Assembly (NCBI GenBank): GCA_023228995.1
Contig: JALOAD010000002.1
Location: 62,001 to 126,000 of the forward strand
DNA length: 64,000 nucleotides
Direction of reading: 5' to 3'
Source: Candidatus Muiribacterium halophilum
GTDB lineage: Bacteria; Muiribacteriota; Muiribacteriia; Muiribacteriales; Muiribacteriaceae
Position 1 is the first letter of the stretch. Every line of letters begins with the position of its first letter. Below, piece after piece: positions 1 to 7,967 of the stretch. Made by a program: the position numbers and the translations under genes. The notes below the pieces were generated by a model, which searched no databases, was not told where the DNA came from, and worked only from the letters and a program-made list of their open reading frames with translations.

Positions 1-839
1 AAAAGTATTGATAAAGGACCAGGAATAGCTTCTTCAAGTTTAATAATAATACCTGATTTTTGATTTTCAATAAATTGATTTTCTTCTTTATTTTTACCAA
101 CAATAAATTTTTTTAAAACAAGTTTATTTGAAGAAATATCAAAATGTCTGCCGGTTTTTAATAATTCATATTGAATAAGATCTCTATTATTTTCATTGAT
201 TAGCGGTCTGAGTTTTCGACAATAATCTGCATAAGTTAAAAAACATCCGCCGCCAGGAGAAGAATAATCTTTAATATTATTCTTGTTTGCATATTCTATT
301 TGTTTAAATCTTCCTCTGCCTTCAACAGAAATTATATTAATAATGTCATTTCTATTAATAATTTTATTTTCTTCAATTTTATTAATAGGAAAGTGAGAAA
401 GAGACAATGGTCTAATAAGTATATCTTTGACATCAGCTTCACGAAGAATAGTTTTTAATGGATGAGATTTCTGTGATTTAGGTCTTTGACCAATAACTTC
501 GCCTGTAATTAAAAAATCAATATTAAAATCTTTCATCATATTTTTTGCAATAGATAAAAATAAGATTTTACAGTCAACACAAGGATTCATATTTTTACCA
601 AAACCAAATTTTGGTTTTTTTAAAATATCTATATATTCAGAGGTTACTTCAATTATATGCTGTTCAAAAGAAAAATCACCAATTTTTATGTTATATTTTC
701 CTGGAATTGATTTTTTATTAAAAAATTCACTTCTAAATGTTAAGAGTATTACTTCATAACCAAGACTTTTCATTAAATGAGAAGAAATCATTGAATCAAG
801 TCCACCTGAATAAAGGGAAAAACATCTATATTTTTTCAT
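1..839 (-). CDS. PP-loop ATPase, thiouridylase-like tRNA modification protein (3' end cut by window)
   Basis: Translating the minus strand from the ATG at 839 gives an open frame to the window edge (about 279 residues). The N-terminus carries the PP-loop signature SGGLDS (residues 11-16), the ATP-pyrophosphatase motif of the MnmA/ThiI/TtcA superfamily. A second conserved block near residue 85, FGKNMNPCVDCK, has the paired cysteines typical of MnmA-like tRNA-thiolating proteins, and SPGGGC follows around residue 205. Family knowledge: these enzymes adenylate a tRNA uridine or cytidine and insert sulfur. The layout fits the MnmA-like family with a C-terminal RNA-binding domain, but that end lies outside the window, so the substrate base is inferred. 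An in-frame ATG nine bases upstream (848) is an alternative start; neither has a strong ribosome binding site. It stands alone, divergent from the dynamin operon. Confidence 0.8.
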   Translation of the reverse strand, partial: MKKYRCFSLYSGGLDSMISSHLMKSLGYEVILLTFRSEFFNKKSIPGKYNIKIGDFSFEQHIIEVTSEYIDILKKPKFGFGKNMNPCVDCKILFLSIAKNMMKDFNIDFLITGEVIGQRPKSQKSHPLKTILREADVKDILIRPLSLSHFPINKIEENKIINRNDIINIISVEGRGRFKQIEYANKNNIKDYSSPGGGCFLTYADYCRKLRPLINENNRDLIQYELLKTGRHFDISSNKLVLKKFIVGKNKEENQFIENQKSGIIIKLEEAIPGPLSIL

Positions 840-909
840 AACATACATAATAAGTTATCGCAAAGGTTTTTTCAAGAACCAAAGGAGAAGAAGGGTGAAA
901 TAGTGAATC

Positions 910-930
910 AAAATGTTCGGTGAACATTTT
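910..930. repeat. Perfect hairpin with GTTC/GAAC arms
   Basis: Arms AAAATGTTC and GAACATTTT flank a 3-base loop. A similar sequence (ATGTTC-act-GAACAT) lies at about 1351-1366. Neither matches the spacing of the activator sites at 11354 and 11404, so they are treated as repeats. Confidence 0.4.
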
Positions 931-983
931 TGTGTGAAATGGTGAAATGGTAAAATAGTAAAAAGCCGGGAAAGGTTGAAAGA

Positions 984-1056
984 AATGTCGAATTTGGAAT
1001 TTGGAATGTTGAATTTTGAATTTGGAATGTTGAATGTTGAAATTCGAATGTCGAAT
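984..1056. repeat. Short degenerate direct repeats (GAATTTGGAATGTTGAA type)
   Basis: A 73-bp run of overlapping 8-17 bp units such as TTGGAATGTTGAATTT, bounded on both sides by AATGTCGAATT. It leaves a spurious open frame on the minus strand. A related short stretch occurs in opposite orientation at about 49065-49090, so the sequence is dispersed. The rest of 1283-1730 shows nothing recognisable. Confidence 0.6.
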
Positions 1057-1130
1057 TGAGTTCTCTGATTAAATAGAAAAATCAATATTGTGTCTTACCG
1101 GTAATATTCTGAGCCGGGATCTGTATTAAA
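1053..1130 (+). repeat. Dispersed palindromic element, single-unit copy
   Basis: Has the leader TTCTCTGATTAAATA, then AATCAATATTGTGTC and a CCGGTAATATTCTGAGCCGGGATCTG core. The same leader and core recur with multiple 27-bp units at 40702-40830, 50733-50960 and 51294-51520, and as core-only copies at 49112-49152 and 52264-52300. Confidence 0.65.
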
Positions 1131-1258
1131 AGCAGTATAATAACGGTATATGTAGCGTATAAGAGCGGTATAGAAGCAGTGTTTTATTCAGATTTGTAGA
1201 TTTGTTTTAAAATTATTAATTCTTAATTATTCATTTTTAATTGTTTCACTAGATTGTC

Positions 1259-1278
1259 ATTCCCGTGAACACGGGAAT
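1259..1278. repeat. Palindrome ATTCCCGTG-aa-CACGGGAAT
   Basis: A perfect 9-bp inverted repeat with a 2-base loop, preceded by GTC. It looks like a REP-type extragenic palindrome. There is no T-tract on either side, so it is not called a terminator. Confidence 0.5.
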
Positions 1279-1731
1279 CTATTAATAAATAAAAAAGTCA
1301 TAATTTTTCTGCCTCTAAAAAGTTTGAAAAACCTTTTTTTGGTAGAATATAATGTTCACTGAACATTTTAATTTGTTTTCATTTAGAACCTAAACCAAAA
1401 ACGGATAAAGCATTTGGAAAACTTTTTATTCATCGAAGATATTTTTTATCTTTTTGAACAGTTATTAATTAATGTATTGTAAATGTGATTTTTAATAGTA
1501 ATAATTATTTATTATATGCCTAAATTGATAAAATAGAAAGCTGTGTAAATCAAGAATATTACAAAAGAGATTATATACGGTATTATCTTATCTGAACGAT
1601 TCCATAGGAATATTAAAGCAATATTTGATAAAGAATGGAATATTAAATGAAAAAAAGTAAGTATAACTAAATATAAAACTAGATTTTGTATTAATTATAA
1701 TTATGGTATTTAACCTATATGTTTTATTTTT

Positions 1732-1760
1732 TTGATTAATATATAAAAAAGACTTATAAT
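1732..1760 (+). promoter_or_regulatory. Candidate sigma70-type promoter for the dynamin-like GTPase operon
   Basis: TTGATT at 1732-1737, a 17-bp spacer and a perfect TATAAT at 1755-1760. The predicted transcript start near 1767 leaves a leader of about 50 bases with a GGAGGGG ribosome binding site before the ATG at 1819. No -24/-12 sequence is seen here, so this operon appears separate from the sigma54 operon. Confidence 0.6.
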
Positions 1761-1818
1761 TTATCGAAAGTTTCTTTTTTAATGATTTATAAAGTATGAA
1801 AATTATTTTGGAGGGGCA

Positions 1819-3600
1819 ATGTTAAAAGAATATAGTAATAAATTAGATTTTGTTTTTACAGAATTACCTGAATTAAAAGAATATGAGAAGAATTGGAAGG
1901 AAAAAGAAGATAATATTAAATTTAATATTTGTATGATTGGTGAATATTCTAGCGGGAAAACCTCATTAATCAATTGCCTTTTGAATAAAGAAGATTTTTT
2001 ACCAATAGGTGATGAACCAACAACAAATTCTGTTGTAAAAGTAAATCCTAATAAGGAAAACTTAAATGTTTGGGTAGAAATTGATAATGAAAAGCAAAAT
2101 ATAAATTTAGATCAGGTATCAGAAGTAATTACAGGTAAAAGTAATTTGAAAACGGGAAAAGTAAATATTGATATTGCAGATAGTCCATTCTATGGTGAAA
2201 ATTATGTGATATATGATACACCAGGACTGTCTTCTTTGGTAAAGGAACATGGAAAATTATTAGATTTCATATTACCGGAAATTGATATAGTAATTCTGGT
2301 AGTTGACATTGAAAGAGGTGGAATATCTGGTTCTTTATTAAATTATTTAAAAGAAAACTTGATTAAAAAACATAAATTAAAAGATTTTATGGTAGTAATA
2401 AATAAATGTGATTTGAAAATAGCTTCTGATGTTGAAAAAGTTGTAGAAGAGATTAATAGAAATTTAAAATCTATATCAGTTGATTTTAATTTACTAAATT
2501 TCAGCTGTCATAATTATTTTGAATCAAAAAATAAAAAAGATATTGATTTAAAATATTCAGATATAAATTCGTTGATTACATTTATTAATAATACACTTTT
2601 AAATCCTCAAAAAATATTGTTTGAAAGAAAAATAAAAATTAGAAAAAACATCTTAAATGACATTGTTGAAGAAGTTGAAAATTTAATTAGATTTAAAGAA
2701 GAGATAATTAATTCACCAATTTCTTCAAATGAAGATTTTAATAAGTTGTTAATACATAAAAATTCAGAAATTGTTAAGCTTCAAAAAGAAATGGAGGATT
2801 TTAGAAATAAAATACATAATTCTATTGATAAAATAAATGATGAATTAAAAAATTGGTTGAATTCAAATTTAAAAGATATAGTTGAAGAGATTGTTGAAAG
2901 AGATAAAAGTTCTATTGAAAATAGGTTTAAAGAATTAGAAATGAAAGTAAAAAAAGGAGTTAAAGAACTTGAGGATATTTGTGCGAATTTGCAGATTGGT
3001 ATAGAAAGTAATGTTGTCAAACAAAAAATGGTAAAAACTTTAGATAAAATTATGGTAAAATTGGAAAATATAATAAAAGTTGTTGATGCAATCTTAATTG
3101 CTATTTTAGTGCCAACTGGTGGTGGTGGAGTTGAATTTGTATTAAAGAACTTTGTAGAAGCTTTAGCTGGAAAAAAATTAGCTGATTTAAGTGAAAAAGC
3201 TGAAGATAGAATTGCTAAAGAACGATCGGAAAACAATGAAAATATAGAAAATACTAGTAATAAAAATGTTTGGATTAACGGGATTGAAATCCTTTCAAAA
3301 ATTGCGCATACATTTGATATACCAAGAGATATAACATATTTTTTAGCTAAAAAAACAATTTTATTAGATAAAGGAAGAGAGGTGCTATATCAATGTATTC
3401 ATGAGATATCAGGAGAAATTGTTTCAAATGTTGATGTTGAAACAAAAAAAATATTTGATGATTTTAAAAAAGATATTTCGATAATCAAAGGTTCTATTAA
3501 TGAGAAATATACTGATTTTAATAAAGAAATTGAAAATTATAAAAATTCTGTTAAAAAGTACAAAACTGTTTTAAATGAAATAAATATTGTGGAGGAATAA
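1819..3600 (+). CDS. Dynamin-like GTPase 1
   Basis: 593 residues. G1/P-loop GEYSSGKTS at 41-49, switch I with EPTTN (T68/T69) as G2, DTPG at 133-136 as G3 and NKCD at 195-198 as G4: all catalytic motifs of a bacterial dynamin-like GTPase are present. Residues about 260-410 and 540-593 are long charged helices (stalk). A strongly hydrophobic stretch near 421-450 (VVDAILIAILVPTGGGG...) is placed like the membrane-inserting paddle of bacterial dynamins. Family knowledge: such proteins bind and remodel or fuse membranes on GTP hydrolysis, often in pairs. It is first of five tightly packed genes; a GGAGGGG ribosome binding site precedes the ATG and the next gene starts 2 bases after its stop. Function in this cell is inferred. 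Confidence 0.9.
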   Translation: MLKEYSNKLDFVFTELPELKEYEKNWKEKEDNIKFNICMIGEYSSGKTSLINCLLNKEDFLPIGDEPTTNSVVKVNPNKENLNVWVEIDNEKQNINLDQVSEVITGKSNLKTGKVNIDIADSPFYGENYVIYDTPGLSSLVKEHGKLLDFILPEIDIVILVVDIERGGISGSLLNYLKENLIKKHKLKDFMVVINKCDLKIASDVEKVVEEINRNLKSISVDFNLLNFSCHNYFESKNKKDIDLKYSDINSLITFINNTLLNPQKILFERKIKIRKNILNDIVEEVENLIRFKEEIINSPISSNEDFNKLLIHKNSEIVKLQKEMEDFRNKIHNSIDKINDELKNWLNSNLKDIVEEIVERDKSSIENRFKELEMKVKKGVKELEDICANLQIGIESNVVKQKMVKTLDKIMVKLENIIKVVDAILIAILVPTGGGGVEFVLKNFVEALAGKKLADLSEKAEDRIAKERSENNENIENTSNKNVWINGIEILSKIAHTFDIPRDITYFLAKKTILLDKGREVLYQCIHEISGEIVSNVDVETKKIFDDFKKDISIIKGSINEKYTDFNKEIENYKNSVKKYKTVLNEINIVEE

Positions 3601-3602
3601 TA

Positions 3603-5600
3603 ATGGGTATTATTGATGATAAAAAAGAATTAATTATTGATAATTATAAAATTTTGCGGAGTTTAGAAAGTGTTTTTCCGATAAAATCAGGAAATGAAAC
3701 TGATGATAAAGAATATTTTGATAAAGAATATTTTGATAGTGAAATCAAAAAAATAAGAGAAGATCAATTTATTATATCAATCTGTGGACAGATGAATGCT
3801 GGAAAGAGTTTGTTTGTCAATGCTTTTTTATTTGGTGATAAGATTGTTTTTCCTGAAGGAACAGTTGCTGAAACTGCAAAACTTAGTGAAATATCTTATT
3901 CTGAAAAAGAATATTTTAAAGTCCATTATTATAACAAAGAAAGATGGAATAAAATTGAAAACACTGAATTTTACAAGCTAAGAATTTATCCGAAGATTTA
4001 TCCTGAATTTAAAAGCAAAACTACTTATGTTGATGATATTTTGGCTAAAAAAACTGAAGAAATAGATAATATAGCTGATATAAATAAATATGTAGGCAAA
4101 GAAGGTAAATATACTGATTTTGTAGAAAAGATAGAAGTTTTTCTAAATAATGAAAATTTGAAAGGTATTAAAATTGTAGATACACCTGGATTAAATGATC
4201 CTGAGGAAGAAAGATCAAAACTTACTGAAGAATTTGTCAAAAACTCTGATGCTGTTATATTGATAATTAGTTCGGATAGAGCTTTTGATGCAAATGATAA
4301 AGATTTTGTAATAAATTATCTTAAAGGTGTTTCAGAAGAAAAAGTTATATTAATAGCAAATAAATTAGATACTTTAGGTGATGTATCAGAAAAAAATCGA
4401 AATAAGATAATAAGCTGTTTGGAAAATATTAGTGATGAGCAAGTAAAAGAATTTTTAAAGACTACGACAAAAAATCTTAAAATGGTTTCAACACAAGCAT
4501 ATATTTATCAGAATATATTTAATAAATCTCCAGAGAATTGTCCTGCTGAAATAAAGGATAGACTTCAAATAATTGATGATAAATTCCCGGAAATAATAGA
4601 GAATAAAGGATATTTTGAAGATGCTAAAACTTTCATTTTGAATTTTTTATTTAAAACAAAAAATATTGTTAATATTCATTCAGAGAAGTTAAATAAGATA
4701 ATTAAAGAAACAGTAAAAGAAATTGAAAAAAAGAAGGAAGATATAGAATACGAAATAAATTCTTTAGAAAAACCTATTGCAACTAAAAAGGAAGAAATAA
4801 AAAAAATAGATGGAATAAAAAAAGAAATTTTAAATTTTAATGAAAATGTTGATAAAAAATTGTTAGGTATGAATATAGAAGTAAGAAATAAAGTAGATAA
4901 TATTCTTCAAGGGTATTATGGAAGTGTAGAAGCTGAAATTACATCTTATATTGAAAAGTATTCTTTCAATAACATCAAATTAGGAATGAAATTTGCTATA
5001 TGTAAGATAATAAGAAAAAATTTTAATCGTGAATTTGATTTAAATTCAAAAATCATAGATATAACAGATGATATTAAACAGGAATTTTATCAACTCATAA
5101 ATGAATTAAAATCGAAAGTTTCTGGTTTTAATGTTTTGACTGCAAAAGAATTAGAATGTTATTTTAAGATTGATAATCATCTTTTTAGACAAACTTTAAT
5201 GGATGAAGTGGAAAAAGAAATTGACACAGATTTAAGTTATCTTAAAGAAAATAAATGGTTTTTTTTTAAGGACGAGGAAGGATCAAAAGCTAATATACAG
5301 TCATTAGTAAATGGTTTTTTTGATGATTTATCAAATGAAAAGGATTATACAGAACAATTATCTTCAAATATATTTGAAAGTTTTAAACAAAAAAGTCATA
5401 ATATTAAAGAAGAATTAACAAATCTTTCTTCACAGAAACAAGAATTATTAGGTGAAAATGAGAGTGAGATTGGAGAAATTCAAAATAGGAAGAAAAATTT
5501 GGAAATAAAAAGGTTAGAAATAGAGAAGTCTTTAAATAGTATTAAAGAGGCAAAAGATGAAATCGAATTAAAAATAAAAAAATTGGAGGTTATGATTTGA
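3603..5600 (+). CDS. Dynamin-like GTPase 2
   Basis: 665 residues. P-loop GQMNAGKS at 62-69, G2 threonine in VAETAKL (about residue 91), DTPG at 193-196 and NKLD at 253-256. The GQMNAGKS loop differs from the G.(F/Y)SSGKS loop of the other three paralogs and recalls the LeoA/IniA-like branch of dynamin-like proteins (inference). From about 360 the chain is almost wholly helical, ending in a long coiled coil (about 590-665). No obvious transmembrane helix, so it would depend on a partner or an amphipathic region for membranes. An in-frame 15-bp duplication gives KEYFDKEYFD at residues 37-46. GGAGGAAT lies just upstream of the ATG; its last codons overlap the TTG start of the next gene. Confidence 0.88.
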   Translation: MGIIDDKKELIIDNYKILRSLESVFPIKSGNETDDKEYFDKEYFDSEIKKIREDQFIISICGQMNAGKSLFVNAFLFGDKIVFPEGTVAETAKLSEISYSEKEYFKVHYYNKERWNKIENTEFYKLRIYPKIYPEFKSKTTYVDDILAKKTEEIDNIADINKYVGKEGKYTDFVEKIEVFLNNENLKGIKIVDTPGLNDPEEERSKLTEEFVKNSDAVILIISSDRAFDANDKDFVINYLKGVSEEKVILIANKLDTLGDVSEKNRNKIISCLENISDEQVKEFLKTTTKNLKMVSTQAYIYQNIFNKSPENCPAEIKDRLQIIDDKFPEIIENKGYFEDAKTFILNFLFKTKNIVNIHSEKLNKIIKETVKEIEKKKEDIEYEINSLEKPIATKKEEIKKIDGIKKEILNFNENVDKKLLGMNIEVRNKVDNILQGYYGSVEAEITSYIEKYSFNNIKLGMKFAICKIIRKNFNREFDLNSKIIDITDDIKQEFYQLINELKSKVSGFNVLTAKELECYFKIDNHLFRQTLMDEVEKEIDTDLSYLKENKWFFFKDEEGSKANIQSLVNGFFDDLSNEKDYTEQLSSNIFESFKQKSHNIKEELTNLSSQKQELLGENESEIGEIQNRKKNLEIKRLEIEKSLNSIKEAKDEIELKIKKLEVMI

Positions 5601-6127
5601 GAAATTTAATAATTTTAGCTTTGGTAGGTTTTTTTATATTTTTAATTTCAAAGATGAAGAAAGATGAAATAAGTAAAAGAAAAAAATATAGAAAGCGTAA
5701 AGAAATTATAAGTATTGATTCAAAAAACGAAAATTTAATAAAGGATAAAATAAAAAAATATAAAGATTCTGAAATGTATTTTTATTTACTTAACTTTTTA
5801 AAGGGTGAATTTAGTATTAAATCTGAAGATTTTAATTTGATTAAAGAAAAAATAGGAGAATATGAAAAATATTTTTTGAATGATAATGATTTTAATTCAA
5901 TTAATATTAAAGAAAAATTTCTTATACTTAAAAAAATATTAAAAGAGTATGGTGTTTTTAAAGAAGAATACACAAAAGATTTATATTTAACCGTTATTAG
6001 ACACAAAGTTAAAAATGATGGTATTTTAAAAGCTTATGGTTTGATTAAAGAATATATTACTGATGAATATGTTAAAAAATGGGAAGAAGGTTACAATGAG
6101 TTTAAAAACAAACAAATCGACATTTGA
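5597..6127 (+). CDS. Small membrane-anchored protein within the dynamin-like operon
   Basis: 176 residues, not recognised. It starts at TTG 5597, overlapping the previous stop (TTGA) with GGAGG at 5585-5589, an arrangement typical of translational coupling. Residues 3-19 form one hydrophobic helix followed by a very basic stretch (SKMKKDEISKRKKYRKRKE), so the predicted topology is N-out with a cytoplasmic helical domain of about 150 residues. It lacks any GTPase motif. Its place between GTPase genes 2 and 3, with both junctions overlapping, suggests a dedicated membrane tether or adaptor for the GTPases (inference). Its last 32 bases overlap the next gene. Confidence 0.75.
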   Translation: MRNLIILALVGFFIFLISKMKKDEISKRKKYRKRKEIISIDSKNENLIKDKIKKYKDSEMYFYLLNFLKGEFSIKSEDFNLIKEKIGEYEKYFLNDNDFNSINIKEKFLILKKILKEYGVFKEEYTKDLYLTVIRHKVKNDGILKAYGLIKEYITDEYVKKWEEGYNEFKNKQIDI

Positions 6128-7964
6128 ATTTAAAAAAGATTTAGTCCAAACATTTTTAAAAAACATAAATGATATTAGTGGATTAGAAAAAGTAAGTGAT
6201 AGACTAAAAAGTTTTTTAAAACAATACGATAGAATAAATGAACAGGATAATAGACTAAAAGTAGGAGTTTTAGGAAATTTCAGCTCTGGGAAATCTACTT
6301 TTATTAACTCGGTTATAGGATATCCTTTAATGCCAGTAGGAGATATTCATGTAAAGAAGATAGTTTCAAAGATAACCTATGGAGTGGAAAAAAAAATAAA
6401 GATAATTTATAAGGATGAAAAAGAAAAGGAAATAAGTCAAGAGGAATTTTTAACAAAAATTTTTATAGAAGAGGTTTTAAAAGATAAAAAAGTAAAGGAA
6501 ATAAGAATAACATATCCTTCTAACAAACTTACTGATATTGAATTAATAGATACACCAGGATTTTCCATAGTAGATAAAAAAATGGGCGATAAGATATCAC
6601 AATGTATTTTGGAAGAAGTAGAAGTTATATTTTGGATATCTACATGTGATGGTGGTAGATTAAGAAAAGATGAAATAAATAGGTTGAAAAGCTTTTCTAA
6701 AGAAAAACCGGTAATAATAATAATAAATAAATCAGATAATAAAACGGAATTAGATAGAAAGAAAATACTTGATAATCTATTATCCGATGAAGAAATTAAA
6801 CCCATTATTAAGAAAGATGATAATATAGTGTTTTATTCAGCAAAAGAGATCTCAGAAAATAATAATGAAGTAGTTTATCAAGAGTTAATAGATAATATAA
6901 AGAAATCTTTTATAGAATTAGAAGGCTGTGATATAAAATTAAAAAAAGAAAGAAAAGATATAGGGAAAAAAATTTTTAAGGAACAGATAAATTATATAAA
7001 AAAAATTAAAAGTGGTTTAGGAAAAGACAAAGAGGTGAAATGCTTTGAGCTAAAAGATAGTTTATGGCTTAAATCATATGAAAGATTGGAAAAATTATTA
7101 AAAGAAATAAAGCAAAATAAAGAGTTATATGAAAAAGAAAAGCTGGAAAATGATTTTAAAACTTATTTAAAAAGAAATTTTAAAACTGAAATAGAGGAAG
7201 TGAAAAATAAACTAGAAAAAAATAAAAAGATAGCAGAAGTAAAACGAGAAGAACTTTTAAAGTATTATAAAAAAGTAAATAAATATTATAATAAAAATTT
7301 TTTTTGTGAATATAACAATAAATTTATAGAAGATATAATATTGAAAATCATAGATCGTATTTCAGATGAATTTATAATTACAAAACGTTATTTGAATAAT
7401 TTATGGAATAAATTTACAAATAGAATGCTTATAGAAGAAAATAAGAAGATTGATTTTAATGAATTTTTGGATAAAATATTAGAAGAAAATAATGATTCAA
7501 AGTTGAAAAATACAATTAATAAAATGAAAAGTTATATTAATGATACTCAAAATAATATAAAAAATGAGATTAAAATGTTCGTTTCATACACTATGGAATT
7601 TATGAATCAAAACCTTGTTAATAATTTTGAAAATTATAAATTAATGGATATTTTTGAAACAAAAAATATAGATTATGATGAGAGTGAAAGTCTATGGAAT
7701 TTTATTAATCCTTTATATCCTATTAAAAAAGTATGGAATGTTTTTCAAGAAGATCAAGAAGATACAGATTATGATTGGAATGAAACACTAGAGGAATATA
7801 TTGATGATTTAATCCCACAAGAAAATTTTCTCAAAAAAGTTGGTAGTATTTTTCAAAAAAATATTGAAAATCAAGAATCTAATATTAAAGAATTTTTGGA
7901 TGAATATATTAATGAAATCTCTAATCAAATTTTGATTATAGAGAGATTTTTATCAGAGGTATAA
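6096..7964 (+). CDS. Dynamin-like GTPase 3, switch I degenerate (probable pseudo-GTPase)
   Basis: 622 residues from ATG 6096, preferred over the in-frame ATG at 6063 because AAGAAGG lies just before it. P-loop GNFSSGKST at 60-68, DTPG at 152-155 and NKSD at 211-214 are intact. In switch I, where the next gene has DTPVTN, this protein has DIHVKK (83-88): both candidate G2 threonines are replaced. That residue coordinates Mg2+ in dynamins and small GTPases, so it probably binds GTP but hydrolyses it poorly (inference). Another difference is one extra Arg in CDGGRLRKDE. The stalk has long helices, but no clear transmembrane segment. Very similar to the next gene over residues 30-290 and in the central helical part; divergent near the C-terminus. 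Confidence 0.85.
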   Translation: MSLKTNKSTFEFKKDLVQTFLKNINDISGLEKVSDRLKSFLKQYDRINEQDNRLKVGVLGNFSSGKSTFINSVIGYPLMPVGDIHVKKIVSKITYGVEKKIKIIYKDEKEKEISQEEFLTKIFIEEVLKDKKVKEIRITYPSNKLTDIELIDTPGFSIVDKKMGDKISQCILEEVEVIFWISTCDGGRLRKDEINRLKSFSKEKPVIIIINKSDNKTELDRKKILDNLLSDEEIKPIIKKDDNIVFYSAKEISENNNEVVYQELIDNIKKSFIELEGCDIKLKKERKDIGKKIFKEQINYIKKIKSGLGKDKEVKCFELKDSLWLKSYERLEKLLKEIKQNKELYEKEKLENDFKTYLKRNFKTEIEEVKNKLEKNKKIAEVKREELLKYYKKVNKYYNKNFFCEYNNKFIEDIILKIIDRISDEFIITKRYLNNLWNKFTNRMLIEENKKIDFNEFLDKILEENNDSKLKNTINKMKSYINDTQNNIKNEIKMFVSYTMEFMNQNLVNNFENYKLMDIFETKNIDYDESESLWNFINPLYPIKKVWNVFQEDQEDTDYDWNETLEEYIDDLIPQENFLKKVGSIFQKNIENQESNIKEFLDEYINEISNQILIIERFLSEV

Positions 7965-7967
7965 TAT

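Noticed and set aside
855-1085. Open frame with NSKFNIPNSKF repeats
   Set aside because: Created by short degenerate DNA repeats; no ribosome binding site and no protein-like composition.
1540-1650. Possible gene remnant ending before 1650 (frame reading ITKEIIYGIILSERF)
   Set aside because: Too short, with no start, ribosome site or recognisable family; cannot be separated from chance in AT-rich DNA.
2781-3236. Long minus-strand frame opposite the first dynamin-like gene
   Set aside because: It is Ser/Phe/Ile-rich shadow translation of a Lys/Glu-rich coding region; same explanation for similar frames opposite 6437-6805, 10319-10729 and 14221-14676.
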